A stretch of DNA of 64,000 nt from the NCBI RefSeq assembly GCF_019320115.1, contig NC_089591.1:61318126-61382125 (forward strand), read 5' to 3'. Shown in pieces: positions 1 through 10,439 of the stretch (position 1 is its first letter; every line of letters begins with the position of its first letter). The notes beneath the pieces were generated by a model that was not told where the DNA came from, searched no databases, and saw nothing but the letters and a program-made list of their open reading frames with translations. This DNA comes from Miscanthus floridulus. Taxonomy: Eukaryota; Streptophyta; Magnoliopsida; Poales; Poaceae. A program made the position numbers and the translations under genes.

Positions 1-59
1 ACACGGCGATTCAACTATATCTAAGACCTCATCAGTAAGAAAATGCCAGCTAGATACAA

Positions 60-779
60 CTACTCTAGTACTCTCAACTCTGCATATTCCAGATGAGTAA
101 ATAACTCCATAGCAGTAGTTGAAAACGACCGGAGCTTGCAATACTTGCACACAGCCTTCTCAATTCCATCAACAATTTCTGAGTCAACATAAGCCCAAAC
201 TTTAGCCCTCTTTTTCCCTGACCGGCCTGACTGATCAGTGAAGATAGCATCAAGACTATCCTCAACTTCTGCTGCTGTTGCTGATGAAATCCTCTCCATA
301 ATATCAAACACTCAGACTAATCAATTAGAGTCCCCTAAACCAATGAATGACAATCAATTAGATAGGATACTAAAGTAAGACGCAAAGAAGCTGAATTTCA
401 CAAAAAATTATAAGCCTAATTTGTTTTCATGATAATAGTACAGCTGACTGCAAAATGTTTGTAAATTTGTTTTCATGATTTACAAACAAATTTACAATGG
501 AGCCACTTCTCTTTGCATAACGCAGCATTGTTGCAACAGATTGGTCATCATGAATATAATCAAGACCATTTTCAAGGTCAAAGCCGGGAATTCTATAAAA
601 AAAATCCATCTCCATTTTGAAACCCTACTTCTTTGCCCATATCTACTATGTCAAAAAATGATGTTCTCTCAGTCAATTTTTTTAAAAATGCTCACTTGGC
701 CACCATCATAAGAAAGTGGGCCTTCTTCTGAAAATGAACCCCCATCATGAATTTTAACTGTGATGAAATCACCGTCCAT
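60..779 (-). pseudogene. PB1-like plus BED zinc-finger pseudogene, left copy
   Basis: Read on the minus strand, a start near 779 opens a segment with the PB1-like pattern found at the N-terminus of many grass Mutator-type transposase relatives (DFITVKIHDGG, later YRIPGFDLENGL and a DDQSV element). The frame is broken by stops and a shift around 640-680. Downstream, at 60-311, a separate 83-residue frame has BED zinc-finger features: KVWAYV, then AVCKYC, and a TxxELxxHL-like end in which the final metal ligands look degenerate. Two domains usually seen in different transposase families lie within 700 bp. I read this as a decayed transposon-derived or captured gene. The exon structure between the parts is not resolved. 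Confidence 0.55.
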
Positions 780-1240
780 TCTCTGTGTATCAGCTATTAA
801 AATTAAATAAACCCAGTACTTATTGAATAACACATGTGTAATTGATAAATTAAAAGATATAATAAATGAAAGGAATCATGTAATACTAAAATAAATTTTA
901 TACTGATATGAAGATAACTTTGTACAAGAACTGAGAAAACAAATTTTAACCGTGTGCATCACAGCAGATAAAAGCATTGACCAATATCATAGATGGAAGC
1001 AGACCAATACAAATAAACAATCCGTTCTTAAGGAGATCAGTCTAGAAAGGTGTAAATAAAATAAAATAATCCATTTAGATAAAAGAAACGAAAAGAACAT
1101 AAGCAGATCTGCACCTGTAGCTTTTGCTCTGGATTTCTTGAAGACGCGTGCAACGATGATCTGCTAACAAAAAGACAAATGGTCAAGTTCCAATCTGAGG
1201 AAATAAGCAGATAACGGAGAGGAGATAAGCTGCAGCATAA
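780..1240. other. AT-rich stretch without a recognisable gene (matches 30185-30645)
   Basis: AT-rich DNA between the PB1-like pseudogene and the GC-rich block. On the minus strand it could be an intron or upstream part of that pseudogene's transcription unit, but I see no coding exon. Confidence 0.5.
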
Positions 1241-1644
1241 GAAAGAACCAGACCAAAGCTGCAACCCGCAACTCGCGAAACGGAGACGGCCTGCCGCCGC
1301 CTTCCGACCGTATGCCTGCGCGCACGATCAGAGGACGGAGTCGCAGGGCAAGACACACCCGCCGCCCCTGCTGCGCCGCCTGGATTTTGGTGCCGTGCCG
1401 CAACTTGGAGCCTCCGCCGAGGAGTGCTCAACTGCACGAGGGAGAAATTACTGCTTTTGCGGAGCTTTATGAGGAGTTGTTGCCGGAGTGAGAGGGATTT
1501 TTGGCGCGAGCTGCTAATCTTTTGGCCCTAATTTGTTTTCATGATAATAGGGCCTGAGGAATCGCTGCTACCGCCGCCCTGAGGAAGCGATGGCAACGGA
1601 TGGAGAAGCAATGCCGCTGATTGAAGGATCTCGGACACCGAATC

Positions 1645-1662
1645 GCTGCTGCTGCCGCCGCC
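1645..1662. repeat. Short CTG/CCG trinucleotide run (short allele)
   Basis: A short gctgctgctgccgccgcc run in a GC-rich region. The right copy has the same run expanded by about 12 bp at 31050-31079. If translated on the minus strand it would change a Gln/Arg-rich stretch, but coding there is doubtful. Confidence 0.8.
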
Positions 1663-3650
1663 TCCTCCTCAACCTGCGCCGCCGCCGCCCCTCGACTGCG
1701 ACTCTGCGAGGGAGACGCCAAAGGCAGAATCCGTTTCCAGCATCCTCGGGCCGACCCTGTTCAGACGATCCGTGCAACGACTCAGGCCATATCTACAGCC
1801 CAACCTTTTTACAAGCCAATCCAATCCAACTCCATCTTTTGTTTACATGACCCATATACAATCCGTAAAATTAGGCCCGTGAGTTGGGGGCCCTTTCGGC
1901 CTTTGGATTTACACGATCCATTCCCAGATTTTACTTGTGGGAGAAAAACACTAACATGGCTGATAAGACGGACTAATAAATTCAAGCGAACAAAGCGAAA
2001 GATTTCCACATATATAATCCTGGAGTACATCTCAATCTTAAAGATAGCCTAGCACACAAGATGGAGTTAGGCAAAGAAACTCGATACTGCTGATTCCTCG
2101 GGAGTAAAGACGATCAGCTGCCTGACTCCATCAGGGCTCAAACGAGTTCGAGCCAGACCCAGACACATCAGACTGTGACATAATATGAGAACTCAACAGT
2201 GCCTCCGAAAGGGTGTGAAGATTTTAGCCTGCAGCCCTCCAGTCCTAACTCCGCCAAAATTTTCTATCCAAGCACTTCGAAACAGCTTGCTGCAGATGCT
2301 TTCGTTCGGAACTCGGAAGCATGGCTAAATGAGGACCGAAGACCTGGGCCAACCAGCACGGCAGTTTCAGGGCCACAACGTTTTCCCATCAAAACCAGAT
2401 TTTGGGCCTTACTTCGGGAAATGTACTGGCCCTAATATGAAGTAAATACTGGGCCTCGTCAACAGAATTATTTCATGACCACAAGTCCACAAATCGTGTG
2501 GAGGGCCCCTAACATGATTTCATGTCCGTGCAAAAATGAAGCCGAAGATTTCTAAGGCCCAGACTGAAGTATAAGCCAAGATGGGCTTTATAGAGAGAGT
2601 AATCCATTTGACCCCAACGCACCCTGATTTTGAGTTTTTGGCAACCGTGTCCATTATCTTCGTGACACCCAAACCCCGAAGCTTCCACTCATCAAAAAAA
2701 CAAACCCCGAAGCTGTGTACAGAGTACCCGTGTGTGTTTGAGGGGTGAGAACACTCAAGAGCTTTTTTACCTTTTCAAAAAAAAAGGAACTTTGTTTACC
2801 ATCCAATGGCTACCACAGTCAGAGAAAGTCTATATCCGCTCCCAGCTAGACTTTTTTTCAGAAGGCCGGAGTAAATTGGACACATACGTAAATTAAGAAA
2901 ATAAAAGAATCTAGGTCAGAAAGCAGTAAGGGACAGAAGAAAACTATTAAAAAAGATTTAGTTAGTTAGAAATAGTTGTGATTCCCAATGCAAAATCGTT
3001 TAGAAAGCTATTATAAAAACATGTTGGAAAATAATAAAATTTAAAGTTATTATTTCTTCAGTTAATTTGCTTTCCGAGTCCAGTCCGGTCTCGAGTCCGC
3101 CTAGCTGTTGCGCGACTGAATTTTGTTTCCGTGCTCGTATTTTTTTTATCTCGAGGAATCCAGTAAAGCCCGCGCTCGATCGTGTCATCCTGCAATGGAA
3201 GGAAACCATAGTGCTCTAGACGCTTCGAAAGTTCGATGTTGCCGATAATGCATGTAGTAGGTGCATCCATCAGAATTCTGACATTAGTAGATGGAAATCC
3301 GTCGTCCCCTGAAAAGCACACTGGATCGGTGGATCCCTCCCATTGAACCATACCAACAGCCGGGGATCAGTGCCGGCTTGCTGCTGAGGCCGACCCCAAC
3401 GCTCCACCCTGTGGTGTGGCCTCAACCAACACATAAGCACTCGGCCTCCACGTCGGTTTGTATAGCAGCCTCGCAGTGCGTTAGAGTGATCTGCAGAGAA
3501 GGCGATAGCCCCATCTCACAAAAAGTTCAGACCACTAGTGAAGAGGAGTGTTGGCGCACATTTTAACAGGACCACACCAAGCCTCGTCCAATCCCTGCAC
3601 GTCATGCCACAAAAACAGCAGATACTTTTCAGTGCATGCAAAACAAAGAG
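1663..3650. other. Intergenic DNA with many GGCCCA/TGGGCC motifs; no recognised gene
   Basis: Between 1800 and 2600 the motif GGCCC or its complement recurs (tgggccttac, actggcccta, ctgggcctcg, agatgggctt). This pattern is common in plant promoters. Short open frames occur, including a 97-codon minus-strand one at 3058-3351, but I recognise no family and they lack convincing start or splice context. The right-copy equivalent is 31080-33071. Confidence 0.45.
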
Positions 3651-3660
3651 GACAGACGAG

Positions 3661-4759
3661 TATATTTGGCCATGCAGCCCGTAGGCCCGGCCCAAGCACG
3701 GGCCGGCACGGAGGCTAGCGGGCTCGGGCTGGCCCGGCCCGGAGGAGCAGGCCGTGCCTGGGGCAGGCACGTGGCCCGGCACGGCACGGCCTGCTACAGA
3801 GCAGCCGACCCACTAGCGGCCTGGCCTGTCGCCTCCCCGTGCCCCCTCTCCGGTCGCCCGTGCAGTCCCCTCCCCCTTCCCTTCCCCGCTTGCCCATGTA
3901 GTCCCCTCCCCCACTCTCTCTCTCCCTCCCTCGGTGGCCCTCCCTCTCCCTCCAACCACGCCGGCGACCCTCCTCGCTCCCACCATGGCGACGCCCCTCC
4001 TCCCTCCCGTGCAGTCCCCTCCCCCACCCCGCTCGCCCGTGCAGTCCCACCCCACGTGGTCTCGCCCTCCCCCCACTCTCTCTCCCTCCCTCGGTGGCCC
4101 TCCCTCTCCCTCCAACCACGCTGGCGCCCCTCCTCGCTCCCACCATGGCGACGCCCCCTCCTCCCTCTCCCTCCAACCACGGCGGCGAGCGCGGCGCGCG
4201 TGGGGGCGCGGATCCGCCCCCACCTCCTCCCCGGCGGCGAATCTGGCCCCGACCCCGTTCTCGACGACGAATCCGGCCCCCACCTCTCCCTCGTGGCAGA
4301 TCCGGCCCCCGCCTCGTCCCCCGCGGCGGATCCGGCCCCCACCTCGTCCTCGGCAGCAGATCCGGCCCCCACCTCATCCCCAGCGGCAGATCTAGCCCCC
4401 TGCTCGTCCTCGGCGGCGGATCCAGCATCCTCCTCCCCGCGTGCAAGTGGATTTGGCGGCGGAGATCCGGTGGCGGCGCTTTCTCCTCCCTCTGGCGGCG
4501 CCCTCTCTCCTCGGGCACGCCGCACGCGACGGGTGCCCCTTCCTGCCCTTGCACCTCTCTCTCTCTCTCAGTGTGCCTTGGGCTAGCATGGCCTGTTAGC
4601 TGTGGCGTGCTTCTCGAGCTGGCTCGGCACGGAAATCGGCCCATAGGGCCAGGCCCGTGGCCCTGTGAGGCACGGCCCAGGGGGCCCGACATGTCGTGCC
4701 GGCCCGACCCCTATGGGCCGTGCTTTTCACGTGCCCGGCCCGGCCCGTTGGCCATCTAT
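3661..4759. mobile_element. GC-rich Mutator-like element with exact 9-bp target duplication
   Basis: A 1,099-bp element flanked by the exact 9-bp direct repeat acagacgag (3652-3660 and 4760-4768), the target-site length of Mutator-like transposons. Its ends are imperfect GC-rich inverted repeats: TTGGCCATGCAGCCCG on the left, and the complement of CGGCCCGTTGGCCA on the right, each followed by further cggcccg/gcacggcc repeats. Inside, a segment near 3905-3990 is repeated near 4073-4160 (the ctcggtggccctcc block), followed by a 30-bp minisatellite. It encodes no transposase. Long open frames in all directions follow from the composition and are not evidence of genes. Confidence 0.85.
4240..4432. 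repeat. 30-bp minisatellite inside the Mutator-like element
   Basis: About six imperfect 30-bp units of the form gatccggcccccacctcgtc followed by a cggcagca-like tail. They begin at the cggcggcgaat segment and end near gatccagcatcctcc. The variant bases (agatctagcccc, gatccagcatcc) show the array is not newly expanded. The same array lies at 33661-33853 in the right copy. Confidence 0.8.
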
Positions 4760-5066
4760 ACAGACGAGCAGTACATTGCGTTGGGAAAAGTATATGTCCC
4801 AGATTTTTCTATCTACATGGCATTGCACTTTTATTTAAGGCTAACGCAGCTGTTAGCCTGCGTTGGGGCTGCCCTGAAGTAACCCCTGTATAATTGACGT
4901 TAGTGTCACAGTACGTGCCACTGTTATGAGTCGTGGAAGCGATCACACCCGGACGAACAACGATGGGCCTACTAATCCTCTCCCCGGGTCGCCGATCCAG
5001 AATCGGTCAGGATACACGGACACACAAATCCTCGAATCACGCGAAAGCAAGTCGCGATCACCATAA

Positions 5067-5453
5067 ACCGATGAACAAACAGGCCATTATAAGTCGGATG
5101 AAGCTGTATGGGCCCGACGCTGGTGCAAGGCTTTCAAGAAGCAACGCGACCACGCCGAGATGGCTCACCGGTTCAAGATATTCGAATATTATGCACAGTA
5201 TGTGCACGACTGGAACACTTATGTTCCTGAAGATCCAGAGGAAGCAGCCATTCACCTTGAGAAAAGAAGAGAGGCCACGTTACTTCTTTCAAAAGGCGAA
5301 GACGTCTCACACCTTGATGAGGGGCATGTGCCATATGCATTGGGTCGACTCTCCGACGGGGGAGATCCAGTTCTTCGTGAATGCGATTATGACTTGTTAA
5401 AGCTAATCGAAGAGAGGGAATCGAAGCATGCAGTGCTGTCAAAGATGTTATAG
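5067..5453 (+). pseudogene. Fragment resembling a papain-family propeptide (I29) domain, left copy
   Basis: Frame +3 is open from just after the stop at 5064 to the stop at 5451-5453, about 128 codons. Around 5100-5220 it reads WARRWCKAFKKQRDHAEM, then HRFKIFEYYAQYVHDWN. This matches the I29 pattern (W..F...R......RF.IF.......HN) of the inhibitory propeptide of papain-like cysteine proteases. The C-terminal part is acidic and helical-looking. There is no signal peptide and no mature protease domain, and the in-frame ATG at 5160 would start inside the motif, so this is probably a gene remnant. Free-standing I29-like genes exist in grasses, so a small expressed exon cannot be excluded. Confidence 0.5.
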
Positions 5454-5852
5454 TAGAGCAGCTTGCTTAGGGAAACCCCAGACAGACCTTGAATGAGATG
5501 ATGATCTGAACTCGCCAAATCTCTCTAATGCGATAAGTTCCGCTTTATTTGCTGTTCCATGTACTTGTGCTTCCATATGTGCTATGTTGTACTACTACCA
5601 TGTCAAGGCGTCACCGGTCTGCGACAACAGTCGGAGTCGCGCCACGCAACTGCCCATGCTGCACTCTTATCTCGCCAGCTGGGGAGACAGAGAAGGAGAA
5701 GCGACGGCCGTTCGTTCCCCTGTGCCTACGCCTCGTGTAGTCTCGCTCTCGCCTGACTGACGACGATGATCCCCGGATGGACCGGAGCCAGACCAGAGTC
5801 ACCGGCCAGCCGTTCGAGCAGGAATCGTCGTGTGGACTCGACTCGACCGACG

Positions 5853-5859
5853 TATAAAA
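5853..5859 (+). promoter_or_regulatory. TATA box of PDLP, left copy
   Basis: TATAAAA lies 229 bp before the PDLP ATG, inside GC-rich flanking DNA, so transcription would start near 5885. The 5' leader contains CT-rich and CCACC repeats. The same box is at 35274-35280 in the right copy. Confidence 0.7.
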
Positions 5860-6087
5860 TTTCTAGAGAGGCCGCGCGCGCACCACAAGTCCTCCAGCTT
5901 CCCCAAGCGCAACGAAAGCGCGCATTTATTCTGTAAACTCCCCACCACCACCACCTCTCTCCTCACTGGCACTGCCTAGACAAGGAGTCAAGGACTCGGA
6001 AAAGCATCGGGCGATCGCCACTGCTCGCCAGCCCCAGGGCCAGCCAGCCAGCGACGCACGGCAAGAACGCGCGCAGTTCCGTCAGTC

Positions 6088-9000
6088 ATGCATCGCCCGC
6101 GCAGCCATCTTTGCCGCTCCAGCGTCGCTGCGGTTGTTTTCGCCGCCATCATCATCATCGGGCTCAGCGCGGCGGGCGTCGGCGAGGCGGCCACGGGCAC
6201 GTTCATCTACGCCGGCTGCTCGCCGTCCAAGTACCAGCCGGGCACCCCCTTCGAGGGCAACCTGGACTCGCTCCTCGCCTCCATCGCCAGCGCGGCGCCC
6301 AACGCCGGGTACAACAGCTTCACGGCGGGTGCCAACGGCACGGCCGCGTACGGTCTGTACCAGTGCCGCGGCGACCTGGGCGGCGCCGACTGCGCGGCGT
6401 GCGTGCGGGACGCGCTGGCGCAGCTGAGCCAGGTGTGCGCGGCGTCGTACGCGGCGTCGCTGCAGCTGGAAGGGTGCTACGTGCGGTACGACAGCACCAA
6501 CTTCCTGGGCACGCCCGACGCCGCCATGGTGTACCGCAAGTGCAGCACCAGCAGCAGCAGCGACGGCGGGTTCCTCAGCAACCGGGACGCCGTGCTCGGG
6601 GACCTGCAGCAGGGCGTGGGCGGGGCCAGCGGCGGGTACAAGGTGAGCAGCTCCGGCAGCGTGCAGGGCGTGGCGCAGTGCCTGGGCGACCTCGCGGCGG
6701 CCGACTGCACGGCGTGCCTGGCGCAGGCGGTCGGCCAGCTCAAGGGCACCTGCGGCACCGCGCTGGCCGCCGACGTATACCTGGCGCAGTGCTACGTCAG
6801 GTACTGGGCCAACGGCTACTACTTCCGCCCGACACAAGGTACGTACAGACTAGTATTTTCCAACGCAAATTGTACGCGGTTTTGCCCTTGCGTTTGAGGC
6901 TTCGACACGGCAATACCGTGATCGCTGGGCTGGCTGGCTGGGGCTGGGCTGGCCAGCCCCCTCACAAAAACACTGTTTATCAAAATCAGTCAATACTTTT
7001 CTCTCGTATAAACGAACCAGCAACGATACGAATCAGCCAACCGAACAGGGCGACTGCTAGTGCTGCTAGTGCGCGGTTACTACGGATCGCAATTTCCGAG
7101 TGACCAGCTCGAGTTGCAGCAGGAATTGATTCCAGTAGGCGATAGGTAAACTTCCCAACGTTTGTAACAAAGAGATGGTGCAGAATATGTCCTCTGACAC
7201 CCTTTTTCTCCCTATGGGCTTGTCAATGGATGGCGATCAGGACGAGAATGTCCAAGGCCCTCGCACTCAAGGCGATTAAGCGAGTAATTCCACGGGAAAG
7301 CTCGCTCCCAACGGCTTAGTTTTCAGTTGTCTAGGATCAATCGTGCCTGTTACTTAAAAATCTACAATATTTTTCTCTCACAACAGTTCCTGTCAATTTA
7401 CTAACCGACTTTAATACCAGCCGAATAGTTTCCACCAATTTACTAACCGACTTATGCCAGCCGAACGTGCTATAGACAGCAGCTTGAACGCGCTGTCCAG
7501 ATTAGCAAAGGAGAAAGAGACAAGATAGCAATCACTTGACTGCTGACAAGTGACCACCGCGCCGCGCGCGCCATGACGACCGGTGGTAACATTCTCTGTT
7601 CCACTTCCACCTCATCAGTCAAATCAGTAGCGGCTCCAGCACGATCCAGTCCAATATATTATGGGGGTTTGGTATGCAATCATCCTGGAGTTTCTAGAGG
7701 AGAACCGCATGCGAGGCACAGTTACAACTGGACCCACTATAAGGGTATGTTTGGAACGAAGCTGTTTGGAACGAAGAAATTCAAAACAGGGGAATAGGAA
7801 AAAACGCAGAAATAAAATATGATAAAAAATGAAAAACTACGGAATTTTAAAAGATAGGAACAGAAAATTTAGGCTGTTTGAAACACATAAATTTATAACA
7901 TAGGAATTGTAACATGTTAGGTAAATATGGATACTTAGAAAATATTAAAAGCACCTAACCTCACGTGAACAAGAATCTACTTTGCGTTGGCTGCTGCTTC
8001 TCTCTGTAGGTCAGCGCTTTGTCTCAGACTTCACGATAGGAAGAGAAACCAAGAGATCAGAGTGGATTTTCTGATTCCTACGTTTTGAGATGGGAAGCAA
8101 ACCTTTCCTCAGGAAAGGGAAGTTATAATCCTCCATTCCAAACGGACAGTGACGTCAGAAAAACAAAGGAATGCTATTCCTTTGAAGTTCCTACGAGAAA
8201 CCTGCAATCCAAACAGGCCCTAATCAGGTTGCAGATGCTTTGAAGCGACAGTAATGAAAGGAGCTGCATTACTTCTTGATCCAAAAGAGAATGACCAAAA
8301 GAGTACGTTTGGGTATGCTAGATTCGTATTTCCTGCATGGCTTCATCGAGCATCGTCACCTGCAGATGCAAAGGACTTTCAGCCGTAAGCTAGCCGTCGA
8401 TTTCTCTTTCATTTGCCGTATATACCGATCCAAAACATTGTCCTGATCCACCAATAGCCACTAAAGACTAAACAAAAAATGCCTATCACCAAGCATATCT
8501 ATCAGGTTTAGGACTGCGCGGCCGCGATAGGCACGCACATTGTGGGATTGACGCTTGACGGCGGCGGCCAACCACCCCCTGTGCCGATGAATATATTCCC
8601 TATAAAACCAAAGGAGCATGAGGCTTTTACCCCGTGCCATTAAAAAAGTTTGTAATTATACATAAGTCATTATGAAAGTTGAACTCCTACGCGTGCCATC
8701 GTTCTGAACTTTCTTGCTCTCCAAGTCATTCCGTGTGTGTTATGTTTGTTTTTTACCATTTAGCAGCCCTTAAATATGGGCCTGGTCACTATAAACGTCC
8801 AAAATATCATTCTCTGGTCATATCCTCTTGCTTCTTTCTCTCTCTGTCTAGTGGAGCCAAACTGTCAGCGACCCGGCTCCACCTTCCTCCTCGCCGCGCG
8901 CCAGCCTCAAGTCGCGCCAATGCCGGGCTGGAGCTCGCCCGCCCGTGCCCGCGCCCTGGCCGCGCGCACCCGTGGCGGCTAGGGCGGAGCTCCCCCCCTG

Positions 9001-10439
9001 AGCGTGCTCGCGGTAGCCGATCTTGGCGAGCAGGTCGTCGATGGCGGAGAAGATGACGAGCTCGGCCTCGGCACGGGAGGACTCAAGGTCACGCGACGGC
9101 AGGATGTAGTGCTGCACATACGGCAGGATCGTCTCCTTCCCGAGCCCGGACCGCTTCAGCAGCCACGTCATGAACCAAACACTGCGCTCGTCGAAGCCCG
9201 GGCACGCGCGGGAGTGCTCCAAGAACGTCACGAACGGGACGCGGCAGTTGGGTTTGGTACGAAAGCACGCGAAGTCCACTAGGTACACCGCACGTGGCCG
9301 GAGCATTAGGTACTTGAGCTGCGCGGAGGAGCCACAGTGGAGGAGGGCACGGGGAGGCAGCATCCGCGACGCGCGGGTGATCTCCACCGGGCGCGCGAGA
9401 CGGTGGCTACGGCGAGCTCTACCAGGACTCGTGCAAGACGATGGTCGCCTCGAGCACAGCTGGCAGCTGCGCATGTGGAGGGTCATCCAGACCGGTAGCG
9501 CCAGCATAGTCGGGCACGATGCGATGCTTGGCAGCGGCCACGTCGGTGCAAGGCAGCGTGAAGCAGTTAACATGCGCTTCGGCAATGGTGTTGGCAACGA
9601 CACGATGTCACCGGGGTCAACAGCGTGGACAGCAGCACGATGCCTTCTCGTGTTCGTGCTCACCGTGTCGCGCGATCGCCAATTGAGGGGACGCGAATCG
9701 GGGCTCATCGCTCTAGGCGTTGACGTCACCGCGTCTCGGTCGACCTCGGCCTGGGCCTCCTGCACCGCTGAGGCTCGCCGCCACACCAAGCCGGGAGCCA
9801 ACCCCACCGTCTCTGGCCTCGTCAAGCTGGCGTTCGAGCCTACGGTCGCACCACCTCGAGCACTCGGGACGGCATCGAGGGCGGAGAACCAGGCCGTAGT
9901 GCAGAGCTCCCTCGGTCCTTCGTGTACACAGGAAAGAGAGAGAGAAAGCTTGGGTGGCTGACAAACGGACTCCACTGTAAGGTAAAATGGTCATTTCATC
10001 TGTCTGTTTGACACCGTTAAATAGAAAAGCGGACGGAATGGCTTGGAGAGTAAAGAAGTTTAGAATAATAGAACTCGTGAGAGCTTAACTTTTTTAATGG
10101 CTGGTACGTAATTTCAAACTTTTTTAAATGGCATACGGTAAAAGCCTCGAGGGGCGGAGCACTCGGGCAAGTGCGCAACTTTGCATATGCTATTCTAATC
10201 CTGCATCCGATGATCTGATGCTGTCTTGTGGTCACAGATTATTCGCAGGATGATGTCGGGAGGACTGTGGCCATAATCGTCGGCATCTTGGCAGGACTGG
10301 CGCTCTTCGTGGTGTTCATCTCGTTCCTCAGAAAAACATGTAAGCCCCCCTAACCTGCTAAGCGTCGTGCAATCATGCACACGGGATCGAGGCCTTGCCT
10401 TAACTGACCTCATGCAACTGGTGTCTCAATGCAGGCTAG
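6088..10439 (+). CDS. PDLP: Plasmodesmata-located protein (two DUF26/Gnk2 domains), left copy
   Basis: Three exons: 6088-6838, 10238-10339 and 10435-10439. All introns are GT-AG in phase 1, giving 285 residues, normal for the family. Residues 1-35 form a signal peptide with a long hydrophobic core. Two Gnk2/DUF26 repeats follow, each with the hallmark C-x8-C-x2-C (CRGDLGGADCAAC and CLGDLAAADCTAC). Exon 2 encodes the single membrane helix at about 261-281, and exon 3 only the last Cys and stop. PDLPs are type I membrane proteins of plasmodesmata that promote callose closure in immunity; this role is inferred from the family. Intron 1 is 3.4 kb because of inserted transposons. Reading past its donor gives a 269-residue form without the membrane helix. 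Confidence 0.9.
6923..7050. mobile_element. MITE-like fragment in PDLP intron 1
   Basis: A ctggctggctgggg start and an aaccgaacaggg end, with the phrase tataaacgaaccagcaac between. This resembles the grass MITE type that ends in 'ccgaacaggcc'. The ends are not clean and no target duplication was found. The right copy is at 36344-36471. Confidence 0.35.
7743..8220. mobile_element. Tourist-like MITE in PDLP intron 1, left copy
   Basis: 478 bp flanked by the 3-bp repeat TAA (7740-7742 and 8221-8223). The ends are inverted: GGGTATGTTTGGA on the left and the complement of GGGCCTGTTTGGA on the right. The 3-bp TAA target and GGGCCTGTTTGG end fit PIF/Harbinger (Tourist) MITEs. No coding capacity. 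Confidence 0.65.
8620..10148. mobile_element. Pack-MULE-like element in PDLP intron 1, left copy
   Basis: About 1.53 kb bounded by inverted repeats of more than 100 bp. The left end begins GAGGCTTTTACCCCGTGCCA and the right end is the complement of GAGGCTTTTACCGTATGCCA; the similarity continues through aaagtttg, the actctccaag block and cattccgt. Long diverged terminal repeats without transposase, enclosing a GC-rich piece of a host gene, are the hallmark of Pack-MULEs. No 9-bp target duplication is recognisable, which suggests an old insertion. The captured sequence includes a 3-ketoacyl-CoA synthase fragment; the rest (about 9320-9960) is GC-rich and unrecognised. Confidence 0.7.
8998..9319 (-). 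pseudogene. Captured 3-ketoacyl-CoA synthase (KCS) fragment, left copy
   Basis: The minus strand encodes about 107 residues clearly like the N-terminal part of plant KCS (FAE1-type) enzymes: LMLRPRAVYLVDFACF, then a RVPFVTFLEHSR-like segment, RSGLGKET and AEAELVIFSAIDDLLAK. KCS catalyses the first condensation step of very-long-chain fatty acid elongation in the ER. The fragment ends well before the catalytic Cys, has no upstream membrane helices, and runs into unrelated residues on both sides, so it cannot be active. It lies antisense to PDLP inside intron 1. Confidence 0.8.

Noticed and set aside
3636..4692. Several long open frames (up to 325 codons) on both strands in the GC-rich element
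   Set aside because: They overlap on opposite strands, follow from the C-rich minisatellite composition, and lie inside a transposon with exact target duplications.
6111..7103. A 330-codon Arg-rich frame and other frames overlapping PDLP exon 1
   Set aside because: They are out-of-frame shadows of the GC-rich PDLP exon, which has signal peptide, Cys motifs and splice sites in the chosen frame.
8848..9975. A single 375-codon minus-strand gene in PDLP intron 1
   Set aside because: Only the part at 8998-9319 resembles a known protein. The rest is a chance extension, and the right copy shifts frame there without consequence.
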